Part shown: piece after piece, positions 16,976 through 27,644 of the stretch
Position numbering within the stretch: the stretch's first letter is position 1
Layout of the letters: each line of letters begins with the position of its first letter
NCBI RefSeq assembly: GCF_004005865.1
Contig: NZ_SACN01000003.1
Location: 186,001 to 250,000 of the forward strand
From: Sphingomonas crocodyli
GTDB lineage: Bacteria > Pseudomonadota > Alphaproteobacteria > Sphingomonadales > Sphingomonadaceae
DNA length: 64,000 bases
Reading direction: 5' to 3'
Notes under the pieces: model-generated
What the model was told of the DNA's origin: nothing
The model's input: only the letters and a program-made list of their open reading frames with translations
The model's database searches: none
Made by a program: the position numbers and the translations under genes

Positions 16976-18013
16976 ATGCGGACCGTCGAAACCTCGATCA
17001 CCATTGATGCGCCCGCGCAGACAATATGGGCCATCCTTGATGAACTCGATGCCTATGCCGAATGGAACAAGGTCATCCCGCGGATCGCGGGGCTGACCAC
17101 GGTCGGGCAGACACTTTCCGCCGACATCGCGTTCACCGGAATGCCGCCAAACCCGTTCTCGCCGACGATCATGCGCGTCGTTGGTGCCCGCGAGCTGCGT
17201 TGGTTCACCGAGGTGCCCGGTGAGCATGGTTATCGCGCAGAGCATGTTTTCAAGCTGTCTCCGCTTGGCCCGACCCAGACGCGGCTCGATCACAGCGAGT
17301 CCTTCGAAGGCCCTCTGACTGAAATGCTTTGGCCGATGATGGATGGCCTGGGTCGGCGCGATTACGAACAGATGAACCTCGATCTCAAAGAGCGCGCAGA
17401 ACAGCTCGCGAGAGCTCGCGTCAGGCTTCACCCGGCCTTGGACGGTCGGCGCGATGAAGGCCCCAGGGCGGGGCGCCGCTATCTCCAATGTCACTGCGAC
17501 ACGGATCCGGTTCTGGTCCAGATCGAAGGTCCGGTCGAGCACACACATTTGTGCGGTTGCAGTCAGTGCTGGAAACCGCAAGGCGCTTTGCTCGCTCTCA
17601 CGGCCGTGGTTGCGAGCGACCTCCACTCCGTCACCGCGAACCACGACAAGCTTTCGATTGTCGACACCGCCGCGAACATCCAGCGGTACGCCTGCTCTGG
17701 ATGCGGTGTTCATATGATCGGCCTTGTCGCCGATCCTAATCATCACTTCTTTGGCCTGGCGTTCCTACATCCGGAGCTTGCCGGAGACATCGCGGCGCCA
17801 AGAATCGAATGGGCCGGCTTCATCTCGTCTCTGATCAGTTCCGGCACGTCACCCCGTCAGCTGGCGGCGGTTCGCCGAGCACTCACCGGCACAGGGATCG
17901 AAATTTACGACATGTTCTCGCCGGAGATCATGGATCTCATCGCCTGGCACGGCGTGAAGCTACGGTCGGCCGAAGCAGCAAAAAGCGCAGCCCGCCAAAG
18001 CGGCCGCACATAA
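16976..18013 (+). CDS. SRPBCC domain fused to Gfa (S-(hydroxymethyl)glutathione synthase-like)
   Basis: 345 residues with two domains. Residues 1-142 are an SRPBCC/START-like ligand-binding fold (VETSITIDAPAQTIWAILDE, HVFKLSPLGPTQTRLDHSES). Residues 148-340 match Gfa: YLQCHCD, HLCGCSQCWKPQGALLALTA, IQRYACSGCGVHMIG and a family-like C-terminus (LTGTGIEIYDMFSPEIMDLI). All the zinc cysteines are kept. Gfa speeds condensation of formaldehyde with glutathione. There is no internal start at the junction (LARARVRLHPALDGRRDEG), so the fusion appears real. It begins 1 bp after the class III ADH stop. Confidence 0.85.
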   Translation: MRTVETSITIDAPAQTIWAILDELDAYAEWNKVIPRIAGLTTVGQTLSADIAFTGMPPNPFSPTIMRVVGARELRWFTEVPGEHGYRAEHVFKLSPLGPTQTRLDHSESFEGPLTEMLWPMMDGLGRRDYEQMNLDLKERAEQLARARVRLHPALDGRRDEGPRAGRRYLQCHCDTDPVLVQIEGPVEHTHLCGCSQCWKPQGALLALTAVVASDLHSVTANHDKLSIVDTAANIQRYACSGCGVHMIGLVADPNHHFFGLAFLHPELAGDIAAPRIEWAGFISSLISSGTSPRQLAAVRRALTGTGIEIYDMFSPEIMDLIAWHGVKLRSAEAAKSAARQSGRT

Positions 18014-18060
18014 GTTTTTGTGGAGAGGCGGCAAAGACCGCCCAGGGAGAGGAAGGGACT

Positions 18061-20565
18061 ATGAAAGGCATGGCATATAATCGCAGGCGCTCGTTAATCC
18101 GTCTGGCGCTCGTCGCAGGGTCGGCTCTAGGCGCTCCGCCCCTCGCGGCTCAAAGCCTCGGCAGCCAGGAAGTATCCGGTGTCGAGGAGATCATCGTCAC
18201 CGCCCAAAAGCGCGAGCAGAACCTCCAGACGGTGCCGATCTCAATCACCGCGCTGACCCAGGATTCGATCAAAGCCAACCGCATTCAGGACGTGCGCGAT
18301 CTGAACGCCATCGCACCTAATCTGACCGTGCGTCTCTCGGGTGGTGGTGCGCAAATCCCGAACTTCACCTTGCGCGGAATTCTCACGAGCGGCACCGCGG
18401 CCGGGACCGACAAGGGCGTCGCCGTCTATCTCGACGGCGTTTACATGCAGAGTGTCGTGGGCGGCGTCTTTGACTTTGCGGACATCGAGCGGATCGAGGT
18501 GCTCAAGGGGCCGCAGGGGACATTGTTCGGCCGAAATGCGACCGGTGGCGCGATCAGCATCACGACCCGCAACCCGACGGGTGTGTTCAGCGCCCGCCAG
18601 GAACTCAGCTACGGCAATTACAACGCATTGCGTAGCAAGACGCGCGTAGACCTCCCGCAAGTCGGCCCTTTCAGCGCGACAGTGACTTATCTTCACTCTG
18701 AAAAACGGGGTGACATCCGCAACTCCGGCGCCGGTACGGTCTGGAATTATGGCCCTGCAACCGGAGGCACTCTGGGACGTCGAGTTTCGCCGAAATATCT
18801 CGGTAGCGACAATGTCGAGGCGGTGAGCGCTGCTCTAAAAACTGACCTCATCGATGACGTCACGCTGCTCTACAAGTTCGACTATTCCGAAAACAACTTC
18901 ACCCCGAACGCCATCGGGATCGATTACTTGCCAGCCGGCACGATCGCCAGCGCGCTGTATAACGCCAGCCCGAACCCCAAGACTCCCATCGCCAAGAAGC
19001 GACCTGATGCGGTCAACAACGCCTATACAAAGGCGGCCCGGCTCTACACCTTTGGCCATAATTTTACCGCCAGCTGGCAGGCGACGGATGAGCTGACGTT
19101 CAAGAACATCTTCGCCTATCGCAAGACTAAGCTGAGCAACACCGCCCAGCAGCTCGACGGCCTGGGTGGCCTCGTGAACAGCCCGGTGAACTTCGCTTCG
19201 TTGGGCACTCCAGCCTTCCTGCCGGCGTCGTTCCTGTCGAGCAATCCGGCGCTGCGGTTCGCGCCCACCACGGCGCCCTATGCTATCGTCACAACGGACT
19301 CGTCGAACAACGAGCATCAATGGAGCAACGAGTTCCAGGTCAACGTGAACACTGACTGGTTCCAGGTCACGGCGGGCGTCCTCTACTTCCGCGACACGAT
19401 CGTCACGGGCGGCCCGAGCAACGTCTTCAATTCGCTGGTGCTGACCGCGGTCAACGGCCAGCAAACCACGTCGAACGGGACACCGTTCGTCATTCCGGGC
19501 AACCCCGGCTATATCCCCAACCGCGTCACCGCTGTGTCGAAAGCCGCCTTTGTGCAGCCCGAGTTTCACCTGACCGACCGCCTTGACCTGGTGCTTGGCG
19601 CGCGTATCACCAAAGATCGCAAGCGGGGCTACGAGACCCTGCCTGACCAGACGCTGTCGAGAACTCCAACAACCCCGCCGGGCGCGATCGTATCGCCGAT
19701 CCGGTACCGGGACTCGGAACAGACCTTCATGGCAGGCCTTAATTTCCGACCTGCCGACAACATTCTCACTTACGTCAAATATGCTGACGGCTACATTTCG
19801 GGTGGTCAGCTTGCGACGATCACGTTCAAGCCCGAGCGAGCCTATTCGTACGAAGGCGGCATCAAGGCTGACCTGTTCGACCGTCGCTTCCGGTCGAACC
19901 TCGCTGTCTTCCATGTCGATTATAAGGCGATGCAGTACACCACTTCCGGGCTATTAACGGGTGTCGCAAGTTCCGCGCCCTTCGCTCAGGCGGTTGTGTC
20001 ATCCGCAGACGGAAAAGCTACCGGCTTCGAATGGGAAAATACCGTCGTCCCGGTCAATGGGCTCACCCTCACCGCCAACGTTGGATATACGGACTTCAAG
20101 TTCGAGCGCGGCACCATTTTCCCGGGCTTCGTCCTTCAGTCCGGGGCGCCCGGCTATCAGCCGTTTCAACGCCCGAAGTGGACCGGGAGCCTCGCCGCCC
20201 AATATGATAGCGCCGAGCTGGTCGCCGGCGGGCACCTATCGATCCGGGCCGACGCCAATTTCCGCAGCAAGATCCTGATGACCTCGGACATTGCGCCAGG
20301 CAGTGGTCCGACGGCCCAGGCCAGCCAGGCGCTCATCGATTCCGCGACGACGCCATTTCAGTGGATCGTGAACGGTCGTGCCGGGCTGATCGGCATGGAG
20401 GTCGGCGGGACGAAGCTCGACCTCGGAATCTGGGGACGCAACATCTTCGATAACCGCAACATCACCCAATATATCGGTTTCGACCTGGGGCCGATCGGCT
20501 CTGTCGGGTCGGTCATTTACGAGCGCGCTCGCACCTACGGTGTCGACCTGACCATAGCCCTTTAA
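18061..20565 (+). CDS. TonB-dependent outer-membrane receptor
   Basis: 834 residues. A signal peptide (SLIRLALVAGSALGAPPLAA) is followed by a TonB box region VEEIIVTAQKREQNLQTVPI, the plug (about residues 45-160, with IERIEVLKGPQGTLFGRNAT) and a beta-barrel ending in ARTYGVDLTIAL. Sphingomonads use many such receptors for aromatic and hydrophobic carbon sources. ATG 18061 is supported by AGGGAGAGGAAGG just upstream. The 47-bp gap after the Gfa fusion suggests the same operon, so it may import the P450 substrate. A strong terminator follows. Confidence 0.92.
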   Translation: MKGMAYNRRRSLIRLALVAGSALGAPPLAAQSLGSQEVSGVEEIIVTAQKREQNLQTVPISITALTQDSIKANRIQDVRDLNAIAPNLTVRLSGGGAQIPNFTLRGILTSGTAAGTDKGVAVYLDGVYMQSVVGGVFDFADIERIEVLKGPQGTLFGRNATGGAISITTRNPTGVFSARQELSYGNYNALRSKTRVDLPQVGPFSATVTYLHSEKRGDIRNSGAGTVWNYGPATGGTLGRRVSPKYLGSDNVEAVSAALKTDLIDDVTLLYKFDYSENNFTPNAIGIDYLPAGTIASALYNASPNPKTPIAKKRPDAVNNAYTKAARLYTFGHNFTASWQATDELTFKNIFAYRKTKLSNTAQQLDGLGGLVNSPVNFASLGTPAFLPASFLSSNPALRFAPTTAPYAIVTTDSSNNEHQWSNEFQVNVNTDWFQVTAGVLYFRDTIVTGGPSNVFNSLVLTAVNGQQTTSNGTPFVIPGNPGYIPNRVTAVSKAAFVQPEFHLTDRLDLVLGARITKDRKRGYETLPDQTLSRTPTTPPGAIVSPIRYRDSEQTFMAGLNFRPADNILTYVKYADGYISGGQLATITFKPERAYSYEGGIKADLFDRRFRSNLAVFHVDYKAMQYTTSGLLTGVASSAPFAQAVVSSADGKATGFEWENTVVPVNGLTLTANVGYTDFKFERGTIFPGFVLQSGAPGYQPFQRPKWTGSLAAQYDSAELVAGGHLSIRADANFRSKILMTSDIAPGSGPTAQASQALIDSATTPFQWIVNGRAGLIGMEVGGTKLDLGIWGRNIFDNRNITQYIGFDLGPIGSVGSVIYERARTYGVDLTIAL

Positions 20566-20576
20566 GTTCTCTCCAC

Positions 20577-20613
20577 TGGCCGCGCCCCCACCTTCCCGGG
20601 CGCGGCCATTTTT
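20577..20613 (+). terminator. Rho-independent terminator after the TonB receptor gene
   Basis: An 11-bp perfect stem (20577-20587 with 20598-20608) is followed directly by TTTTT. This is the clearest intrinsic terminator in the window and ends the P450-to-TonB operon. Confidence 0.85.
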
Positions 20614-20643
20614 CTGTAGCGGTTAAGCTGCAGGGCATCGGCA

Positions 20644-20700
20644 ACGCGCCCCAACACTGGACGTAGCGGGTAGTCTGTTGGCTTCCTGAAAGCGGGCAGT
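20644..20700 (+). repeat. Dispersed intergenic repeat, copy C
   Basis: ATCGGCAACGCGCCCCAACA begins the copy. The right-end motif CCTGAAAGCGGGCAGTTCG closes it, as in the copies at 27567 and 32820. Confidence 0.5.
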
Positions 20701-20733
20701 TCGCTTTCATAGCGGTCGGCTGGCTTCACAGAC

Positions 20734-21198
20734 CTATCGGACGTTTGGTGAACCGACGGCGGAGATAGTCGCTTGCCGTGCGACCAGCTTCCAGCCTTCG
20801 GTCCGTTTTGCCCATATGTCAGTGAAGGGTCGAGTTACTTGCTGGCCGGCCCCCGGCCCTTTGATCGGGACCATCGTATCGTAACCCATGACCACCGTTA
20901 TCTCGGGCTTCTGGCTAACGAAGGTGATGTGTTTTCGGAAATCTTTATATTCTAGGAAGTCCCGTTCCATCACAGCAATAACTTGGTCGCGGTTCAGCAC
21001 CTCGTTGTTGGGCGAGTTGACGACGAAGTCCTCGGCCCAGACGGATTTAACACCATCCGCATCGTGCGACATGATCGCCTTGCCTAATCGGCCATAGGCC
21101 ACGCCGATTTCTGGCGGCACGGAGACGCCCGGCGTGGGCTGGCTGATCGCCGGCGTCGTCACGGCGGCAAGCGCCAGGGCGAAATACTTCCAGTTCAT
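20734..21198 (-). CDS. Exported NTF2-like / DUF4440 protein
   Basis: 154 residues: a signal peptide (YFALALAAVTTPAISQ) then a SnoaL/DUF4440-type fold, seen as a helix (YGRLGKAIMSHDADGVKSVW), FVVNSPNNEVLNRDQVI and terminal strands TRPFTDIWAKRTEGWKLVAR. Members are small cone-shaped binding proteins or isomerases with no shared activity. It is expected to be periplasmic. It is transcribed towards the TonB receptor gene and is not part of that operon. Confidence 0.8.
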   Translation of the reverse strand: MNWKYFALALAAVTTPAISQPTPGVSVPPEIGVAYGRLGKAIMSHDADGVKSVWAEDFVVNSPNNEVLNRDQVIAVMERDFLEYKDFRKHITFVSQKPEITVVMGYDTMVPIKGPGAGQQVTRPFTDIWAKRTEGWKLVARQATISAVGSPNVR

Positions 21199-21319
21199 GG
21201 TGGCGTGTCCTGCTGGTGATGATGCGAAACCTGCCGTCCGGTACGATCATGTGCAACGGTATCGTTAGAGCCAACGCGAGCAAGGGGTTTTTGGTCGTGA
21301 TCGGAGCAGGAGCGGTCGA

Positions 21320-21382
21320 GCGGCAACGCGCCGCAAGATCGGCCATTCAGCTGGGAGTTCGTCAGTGCCAGAACCTGCCGTT
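21320..21382 (+). repeat. Dispersed intergenic repeat, copy D
   Basis: GGCAACGCGCCGCAAGATCG then GCCATTCAGCTGG, ending in ACCTGCCGTTTACC. It resembles the copy at 35716 most closely. Confidence 0.45.
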
Positions 21383-21414
21383 TACCGCGGCAGCGCCTAG
21401 CGGTAAAAAGCTGA

Positions 21415-21659
21415 ATGCCCCTGTTTTATTTCGACATCGACGATGGCCAAATGTCGGGGATTTGAGTGGACAGGAATTGCCAGATCTGGAAGCCGCGCGG
21501 GCGAGAGCACTGGAGCTTGCGAACGTCGCTCTGGCAAGTCCGCTAGGCGCCTGGCACGATCGCCGGTGGACACTCCATGTCTACGATATGATGGGCCTGC
21601 CACTCTTCAAGATTGCTATCGACGTGCATACGGGACTTCGGATCGAGATCGGCGCCTAG
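21415..21659 (+). pseudogene. DUF6894-type small protein, frameshifted
   Basis: The N-terminus MPLFYFDIDDGQ starts at ATG 21415. The rest of the protein (VGDLSGQELPDLEAARARAL and onward to HTGLRIEIGA) is in another frame. Adding one A to the AAA at 21449-21451 gives a continuous chain of about 81 residues, MPLFYFDIDDGQNVGDLSGQ and so on. That matches the common rhizobial/sphingomonad family with an N-terminal (Y/F)FDxxDG and a central ELPDLEAAR motif. Function is unknown. The one-base defect sits in an A-run, so it may be a sequencing error. Confidence 0.7.
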
Positions 21660-22066
21660 TCAGCTTTACGCCTCAATTTCGGCCGTCCACGGAGGTTACT
21701 GCTGATCCTAAAAGCTGAAACGAAGACGTGTGATTACGACGCGATCTCCGATAAGTCAGGTGGGAGCCAAGCGTTTCCCAAGCGCATTGCTGAACATCGC
21801 GACGAAGCTGCTTTGCTTTTATAGCCGAGATTGGCAACGCCGGCTGCATGGAGGTAGCTGACGCGCAATAGCCGATGATAGCCCATTAATGGGCTGGTGC
21901 TCTTCCGGCATAGACCACCCTATCCAGAACACGGTCACCAAAACCGACATTACCCACCGCCGAACGCGTCTACGGCGGCGGTCTCCAAAGCCGACACCCA
22001 TTCAGGTTGACGACAAGGCCATCGCGTTGGATGAAACATGCCATTCGTCAGAATGGAAGTGTGCCC
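21660..22066. other. Gap before the second alcohol dehydrogenase
   Basis: No supported gene. A TGGAAG ribosome site at 22054-22059 belongs to the next gene. No clear operator or terminator is seen. Confidence 0.4.
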
Positions 22067-23161
22067 ATGCCCGTCGTCTCGCGTGCCGCTATCCTGGTCG
22101 AGCCGGGAAAACCGTTGGTGATCGACGAGATCGAAGTCGCTGATCCGGGTACGACCGACATTCTTATCCGTCTCGACGCGGCCAGCCTTTGCCATTCGGA
22201 CCTGAGCTATATCGAGGGCAAGTTCCGGCACAGCCTTCCCGCGATCTTCGGCCATGAAGGGATAGGCGAGGTCTTACAGATCGGCGCCGACGTCACATCA
22301 GCTGCCGTCGGCGATATCGTGGTTCCCTTCCTGGTGCCCGATTGCGGCGAATGCGTCTTCTGCCGTTCGGGCAAGACCAATATGTGCGCGCAGATGGGCC
22401 GATCCTATCGCCCCGATTTCCCCACCTGGTTCCGCTGGCAGGGGAAGAACGTGCCCGGCTTCATGGCGCTCGGTACATTTTCCGAATATCTCGTCGTGCC
22501 GCAGGATCAGGTGCAGAAGGTCAATCCGGCGGCCGATCGCGCGACGGCGTCGTGCATCGGCTGCGGGGTGACGACCGGCGTGGGCGCGGCGCTGATCGCC
22601 GCGAAAGTCGATCCCGGCTCAAGCGTGGTGGTGATCGGGCTTGGCGGTGTCGGTCTCAGCACGGTTCAGGGCGCGAAGATCGCCGGCGCCAAGACGATCA
22701 TCGCGGTGGACGTCATGCCCGGAAAGGAAGCCGCGGCACGCGCGATGGGAGCGACACATTTCGTCAACGGGTCCGGCGGCGACGTTGCGCAGGCAGTGCA
22801 AACATTGACGGGCATCGGGGCCGATTATGCGTTCGACTGCGTCGGCAGCCCTACGGTGTTCGAACAGGCGCTGGCCTGTCTCAGCAAAGGCGGCTGGTCG
22901 AAGATGATCACCGTCGGCATGATCCCGGACGATCGGCCGGTGCCGGTGACGTGGAGCCAGATGCTCGGCCGCAACTGGCACAATACGATGATGGGCGGCG
23001 CGAAGCGGCAGGATGTCGCGACCTATGTCGACTGGTTCGTCAGCGGTAAGCTCGACCTAGCCGAGATGGTGTCGCAGGAAATTACCCTCGATCAGATCAA
23101 CGAGGGGTTCGCGATGATGAAGAAAGGCGAGACCAACCGCGCCGTCATCCGATACCGTTGA
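22067..23161 (+). CDS. Zinc-dependent alcohol dehydrogenase (benzyl-alcohol/class III-like MDR)
   Basis: About 364 residues. Zn ligands: [35 protein letters not shown]. The structural zinc loop CGECVFCRSGKTNMC is complete, and the Rossmann motif is VIGLGGVGLSTVQGAKIAGA. It differs from the class III enzyme at 15862 and is closer to aryl or allyl alcohol dehydrogenases of the MDR family. ATG 22067 is chosen from the ribosome site and the family N-terminus VSRAAILVEPGKPL. It leads a gene set ADH, acyl-CoA ligase, esterase, consistent with oxidation of an alcohol released from an ester. Confidence 0.88.
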   Translation: MPVVSRAAILVEPGKPLVIDEIEVADPGTTDILIRLDAASLCHSDLSYIEGKFRHSLPAIFGHEGIGEVLQIGADVTSAAVGDIVVPFLVPDCGECVFCRSGKTNMCAQMGRSYRPDFPTWFRWQGKNVPGFMALGTFSEYLVVPQDQVQKVNPAADRATASCIGCGVTTGVGAALIAAKVDPGSSVVVIGLGGVGLSTVQGAKIAGAKTIIAVDVMPGKEAAARAMGATHFVNGSGGDVAQAVQTLTGIGADYAFDCVGSPTVFEQALACLSKGGWSKMITVGMIPDDRPVPVTWSQMLGRNWHNTMMGGAKRQDVATYVDWFVSGKLDLAEMVSQEITLDQINEGFAMMKKGETNRAVIRYR

Positions 23162-23224
23162 GGGCTCTGGCGGCCGGCACCGACGCACGATAGGCTCCCG
23201 CGCAAAGATAAAGGGGATGTCGAT

Positions 23225-24826
23225 ATGCACGGGCTGATGCAGCACGGCGACTTGGCGATTATCGATATGCTGAAGTTCGCAGCGACCGCGCATCCGCGGC
23301 GTGAGATCGTGTCACGCAATGTCGATGAAACGCTGTGGCGCTATGATTATGCAGTCTGCTTTGCCCGTTGCGCGAAGGCGGCCCACGCTTTTGCGCAGCT
23401 CGGGATCGCACCGGGCGACCGCCTGACATCGCTCGCGTGGAACAATCACCGCCATTTCGAGCTCTTCTTTGCGGTGCCTGGCATCGGTGCCGTCCTGCAC
23501 ACGGCCAACCCCAGGCTGCCCGACGGGCAACTCGCCTACACGATTAACGAAGCGGGTTCGCGCATCCTGCTGGCCGATCTCAACATGATCCCGATCATCG
23601 AGCGGGTAAAGCCGCTCCTGAATACGGTCGAGCGGATCATATTGCTGACGCCTCCCGATCGTGCGGGGCAATGGGAAAGCTATGAGGCGCTGATCGCCGA
23701 CCAGCCCGATGTCTACCCGTGGCCCAGGATCGAGGAGAACAAAGCGGCTTTCCTCTGCTTCACCTCCGGAACGACGGGCGATCCCAAGGGCGTACTCTAT
23801 TCGCACCGATCGGTCGTGCTGCACGCATTTGCGGCCGGGCTAACCGGTGCGCTGGGCTTTTCGGCATTCGACGTCGTGCTGCCGTGTCAGTCGCTCTATC
23901 ATGCGACCGCCTGGGGGCTGCCCTTTTGCGGGGCGATCAACGGGACCAAGTTCGTGCTGCCCTGCGACCGGATGGATGGCGCGTCGCTACAGGAACTGAT
24001 CGAGAGCGAAGGGGTCACCTTCACCGGTGGCGTGCCGACGATCTGGACGACTTATCTCGATCATCTGCAACGCACCGGCGGCAGCGTTCACCGGCTGCGG
24101 CGTGTGATCATCGGCGGATCGGCGGTGCCGCGCGACATGGCGATCGCCTTCGACAAGCTGGGCGTGGAGGTTCAGCAGATCTGGGGCATGACCGAAACGA
24201 GCCCGCTGGGTGTCGTCTCCGCCCCCACGCCCGATCTCGACGAACTGGGCGTCGAGGGTGCCAAGGACCAGATCTGGACCCGGCAGGGGCGCATGCTGTT
24301 TGGCATCGAGATCGAGATATTCGGCGAGGATGGGCAGCCATTGCCGCATGACGGCGAAGTTTCGGGCACGCTCAAGGTGCGTGGTCCCTGGGTGGTCGAG
24401 CGCTACTATAAGCATGCTGAGGATGCGTGTGACGCCGATGGCTGGTTCGATACGGGAGACATCGCGACGATCGACCGGTTCGGTTTCATGCGGATCACCG
24501 ACCGCAAGAAGGACGTCATCAAGTCGGGTGGCGAGTGGATCAGCTCGATCGATCTCGAGAACATCGCGGCGGGCTTCCCCGGCGTGAAAGTGGCCGCGGT
24601 CGCGGGGGTCTATCATCCGAAGTGGGAAGAGCGGCCGATCATGCTGATCGAGGCGCATGACGGCGCCGACATTTCGGTTGATGCCATGCGCGATTGGCTG
24701 TCATCGCGCATCGCGAAATGGTGGATGCCGGATCGCATCATCTGCGCGCCGGTGCCGCTGACCGCGACCGGCAAGATCGACAAGAAGGCGATCCGCACGG
24801 CTTATGCCGGCCTGTTGAAGGACTGA
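23225..24826 (+). CDS. Acyl-CoA synthetase (AMP-dependent, medium/long-chain type)
   Basis: 533 residues. ANL-superfamily motifs in order: [18 protein letters not shown] (phosphate loop), the adenine site [24 protein letters not shown], the hinge [18 protein letters not shown], and the C-terminal lysine in [12 protein letters not shown]. It activates a carboxylic acid to its CoA thioester in two steps. It lies 63 bp after the ADH and 27 bp before the esterase, so it is one operon. The acid is probably an oxidation product of the ADH branch or the acyl half released by the esterase. Confidence 0.9.
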   Translation: MHGLMQHGDLAIIDMLKFAATAHPRREIVSRNVDETLWRYDYAVCFARCAKAAHAFAQLGIAPGDRLTSLAWNNHRHFELFFAVPGIGAVLHTANPRLPDGQLAYTINEAGSRILLADLNMIPIIERVKPLLNTVERIILLTPPDRAGQWESYEALIADQPDVYPWPRIEENKAAFLCFTSGTTGDPKGVLYSHRSVVLHAFAAGLTGALGFSAFDVVLPCQSLYHATAWGLPFCGAINGTKFVLPCDRMDGASLQELIESEGVTFTGGVPTIWTTYLDHLQRTGGSVHRLRRVIIGGSAVPRDMAIAFDKLGVEVQQIWGMTETSPLGVVSAPTPDLDELGVEGAKDQIWTRQGRMLFGIEIEIFGEDGQPLPHDGEVSGTLKVRGPWVVERYYKHAEDACDADGWFDTGDIATIDRFGFMRITDRKKDVIKSGGEWISSIDLENIAAGFPGVKVAAVAGVYHPKWEERPIMLIEAHDGADISVDAMRDWLSSRIAKWWMPDRIICAPVPLTATGKIDKKAIRTAYAGLLKD

Positions 24827-24853
24827 TCAACGGTTCCCCGCTGGAGAGAAGCG

Positions 24854-25774
24854 ATGACAATCGATGCCGATGTGGCCGCCACGCTGGAAATGTTGAAACT
24901 CGCACCCGTGCCCGGGCCGGAGATCGAGATGGCGACCTTCCGCGCGATGATGGCGGCAGGCAATGCGGCGCGCGGCGAGCCCTTCTCGATCACGCGGGTC
25001 CAGGATGTGCGCTTCCCCGGCATGGACGGCGATGTGCCCGCGCGTTTCTACGCAAACGGTGCCCCTGACGCGCCCCTGCTGCTCTATTTCCACGGCGGGG
25101 GCTGGTCCTTCTGCAATCTCGATACGCATGACGATTTCTGCCGCAGGCTCAGCGCATTGCTCGGCTGGAGCCTGTTGTCGGTCGACTATCGGCTGGCGCC
25201 CGAGCATCCCTATCCGGCTGCCTTTGACGATTGCTGGTCGGCGCTCGAATGGGTCAATGGCGACGGCACCGAAGCGTTGGGCATCACGCCGACGGCAATC
25301 GTGGTCGGGGGCGACAGCGCGGGCGGCAATATCGCGGCCGGCATGTGCATCGCCGCAATCGAGCGGGATGGCCCACGGATCGACCACCAACTGCTCCTCT
25401 ATCCCGCGCTCGATCCCCGGCTGCAAACCGAATCCATCCGCACGAACGGGCGCGATTATTATTTGACCGAGGGTTCGCTGCGCCATCTGTGGGGCCTGTA
25501 TCTGGGCGGACGCGATGCGGATGTCTATGCTGCCCCGGCCTTCCACGACGATCTGAGCCGGCTTCCGCCTGCGACCATCGTCACCGCCGAATATGATCCG
25601 CTGCGTGACGAGGCGCGCGATTATGCCGCGCGGCTCGAAGCCGCGGGCGTGCCGGTTGCCTATCGCTGCATCGAAGGCACGATCCACGGCTTTGCGCAGA
25701 TGCCCAACCTTGCCTCCCAGCAGAAGCTGATGGCTTTCCTGAAGGGCGAACTGACGGAATTGCTCATTCGCTGA
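24854..25774 (+). CDS. Alpha/beta hydrolase, HSL-family esterase
   Basis: 306 residues, no signal peptide, so cytoplasmic. Oxyanion LLYFHGGGWSFCNLD, nucleophile GGDSAGGNIAAG, Asp in TAEYDPLRDEARDYA and His in GTIHGFAQ make a complete HSL catalytic set. GGAGAG lies 9 bases before the ATG. It ends the ADH-ligase-esterase operon and faces a BVMO gene across a terminator. Esterases next to BVMOs commonly hydrolyse the ester or lactone that the BVMO makes. Confidence 0.9.
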   Translation: MTIDADVAATLEMLKLAPVPGPEIEMATFRAMMAAGNAARGEPFSITRVQDVRFPGMDGDVPARFYANGAPDAPLLLYFHGGGWSFCNLDTHDDFCRRLSALLGWSLLSVDYRLAPEHPYPAAFDDCWSALEWVNGDGTEALGITPTAIVVGGDSAGGNIAAGMCIAAIERDGPRIDHQLLLYPALDPRLQTESIRTNGRDYYLTEGSLRHLWGLYLGGRDADVYAAPAFHDDLSRLPPATIVTAEYDPLRDEARDYAARLEAAGVPVAYRCIEGTIHGFAQMPNLASQQKLMAFLKGELTELLIR

Positions 25775-25780
25775 CGATGA

Positions 25781-25819
25781 TTGTTCGGGGTCTGCCGCTG
25801 AGGGGCAGACCCCGAACAA
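25781..25819. terminator. Bidirectional terminator hairpin between esterase and BVMO-1
   Basis: A 16-bp perfect stem (25781-25796 with 25804-25819, loop GCTGAGG) between two convergent genes. Both strands show short T/A flanks (TTGTT and AACAA), fitting a shared terminator. Confidence 0.75.
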
Positions 25820-25826
25820 GGATCGA

Positions 25827-27559
<1,733 letters not shown>

Positions 27560-27566
27560 TTAGCGG

Positions 27567-27629
27567 GCAGGAACGCGCCTCATGACCGGTCATTCGTGCC
27601 GCTAATCCTATGCCTGAAAGCAGACATGT
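27567..27629 (+). repeat. Dispersed intergenic repeat, copy E (long)
   Basis: GGCAGGAACGCGCCTCATGA, then CCGGTCATTCGTGCCGCTAA, ending CCTGAAAGCAGACATG. It aligns end to end with the copy at 32820-32886. Confidence 0.6.
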
Positions 27630-27644
27630 CGATCCGGGATAGCG

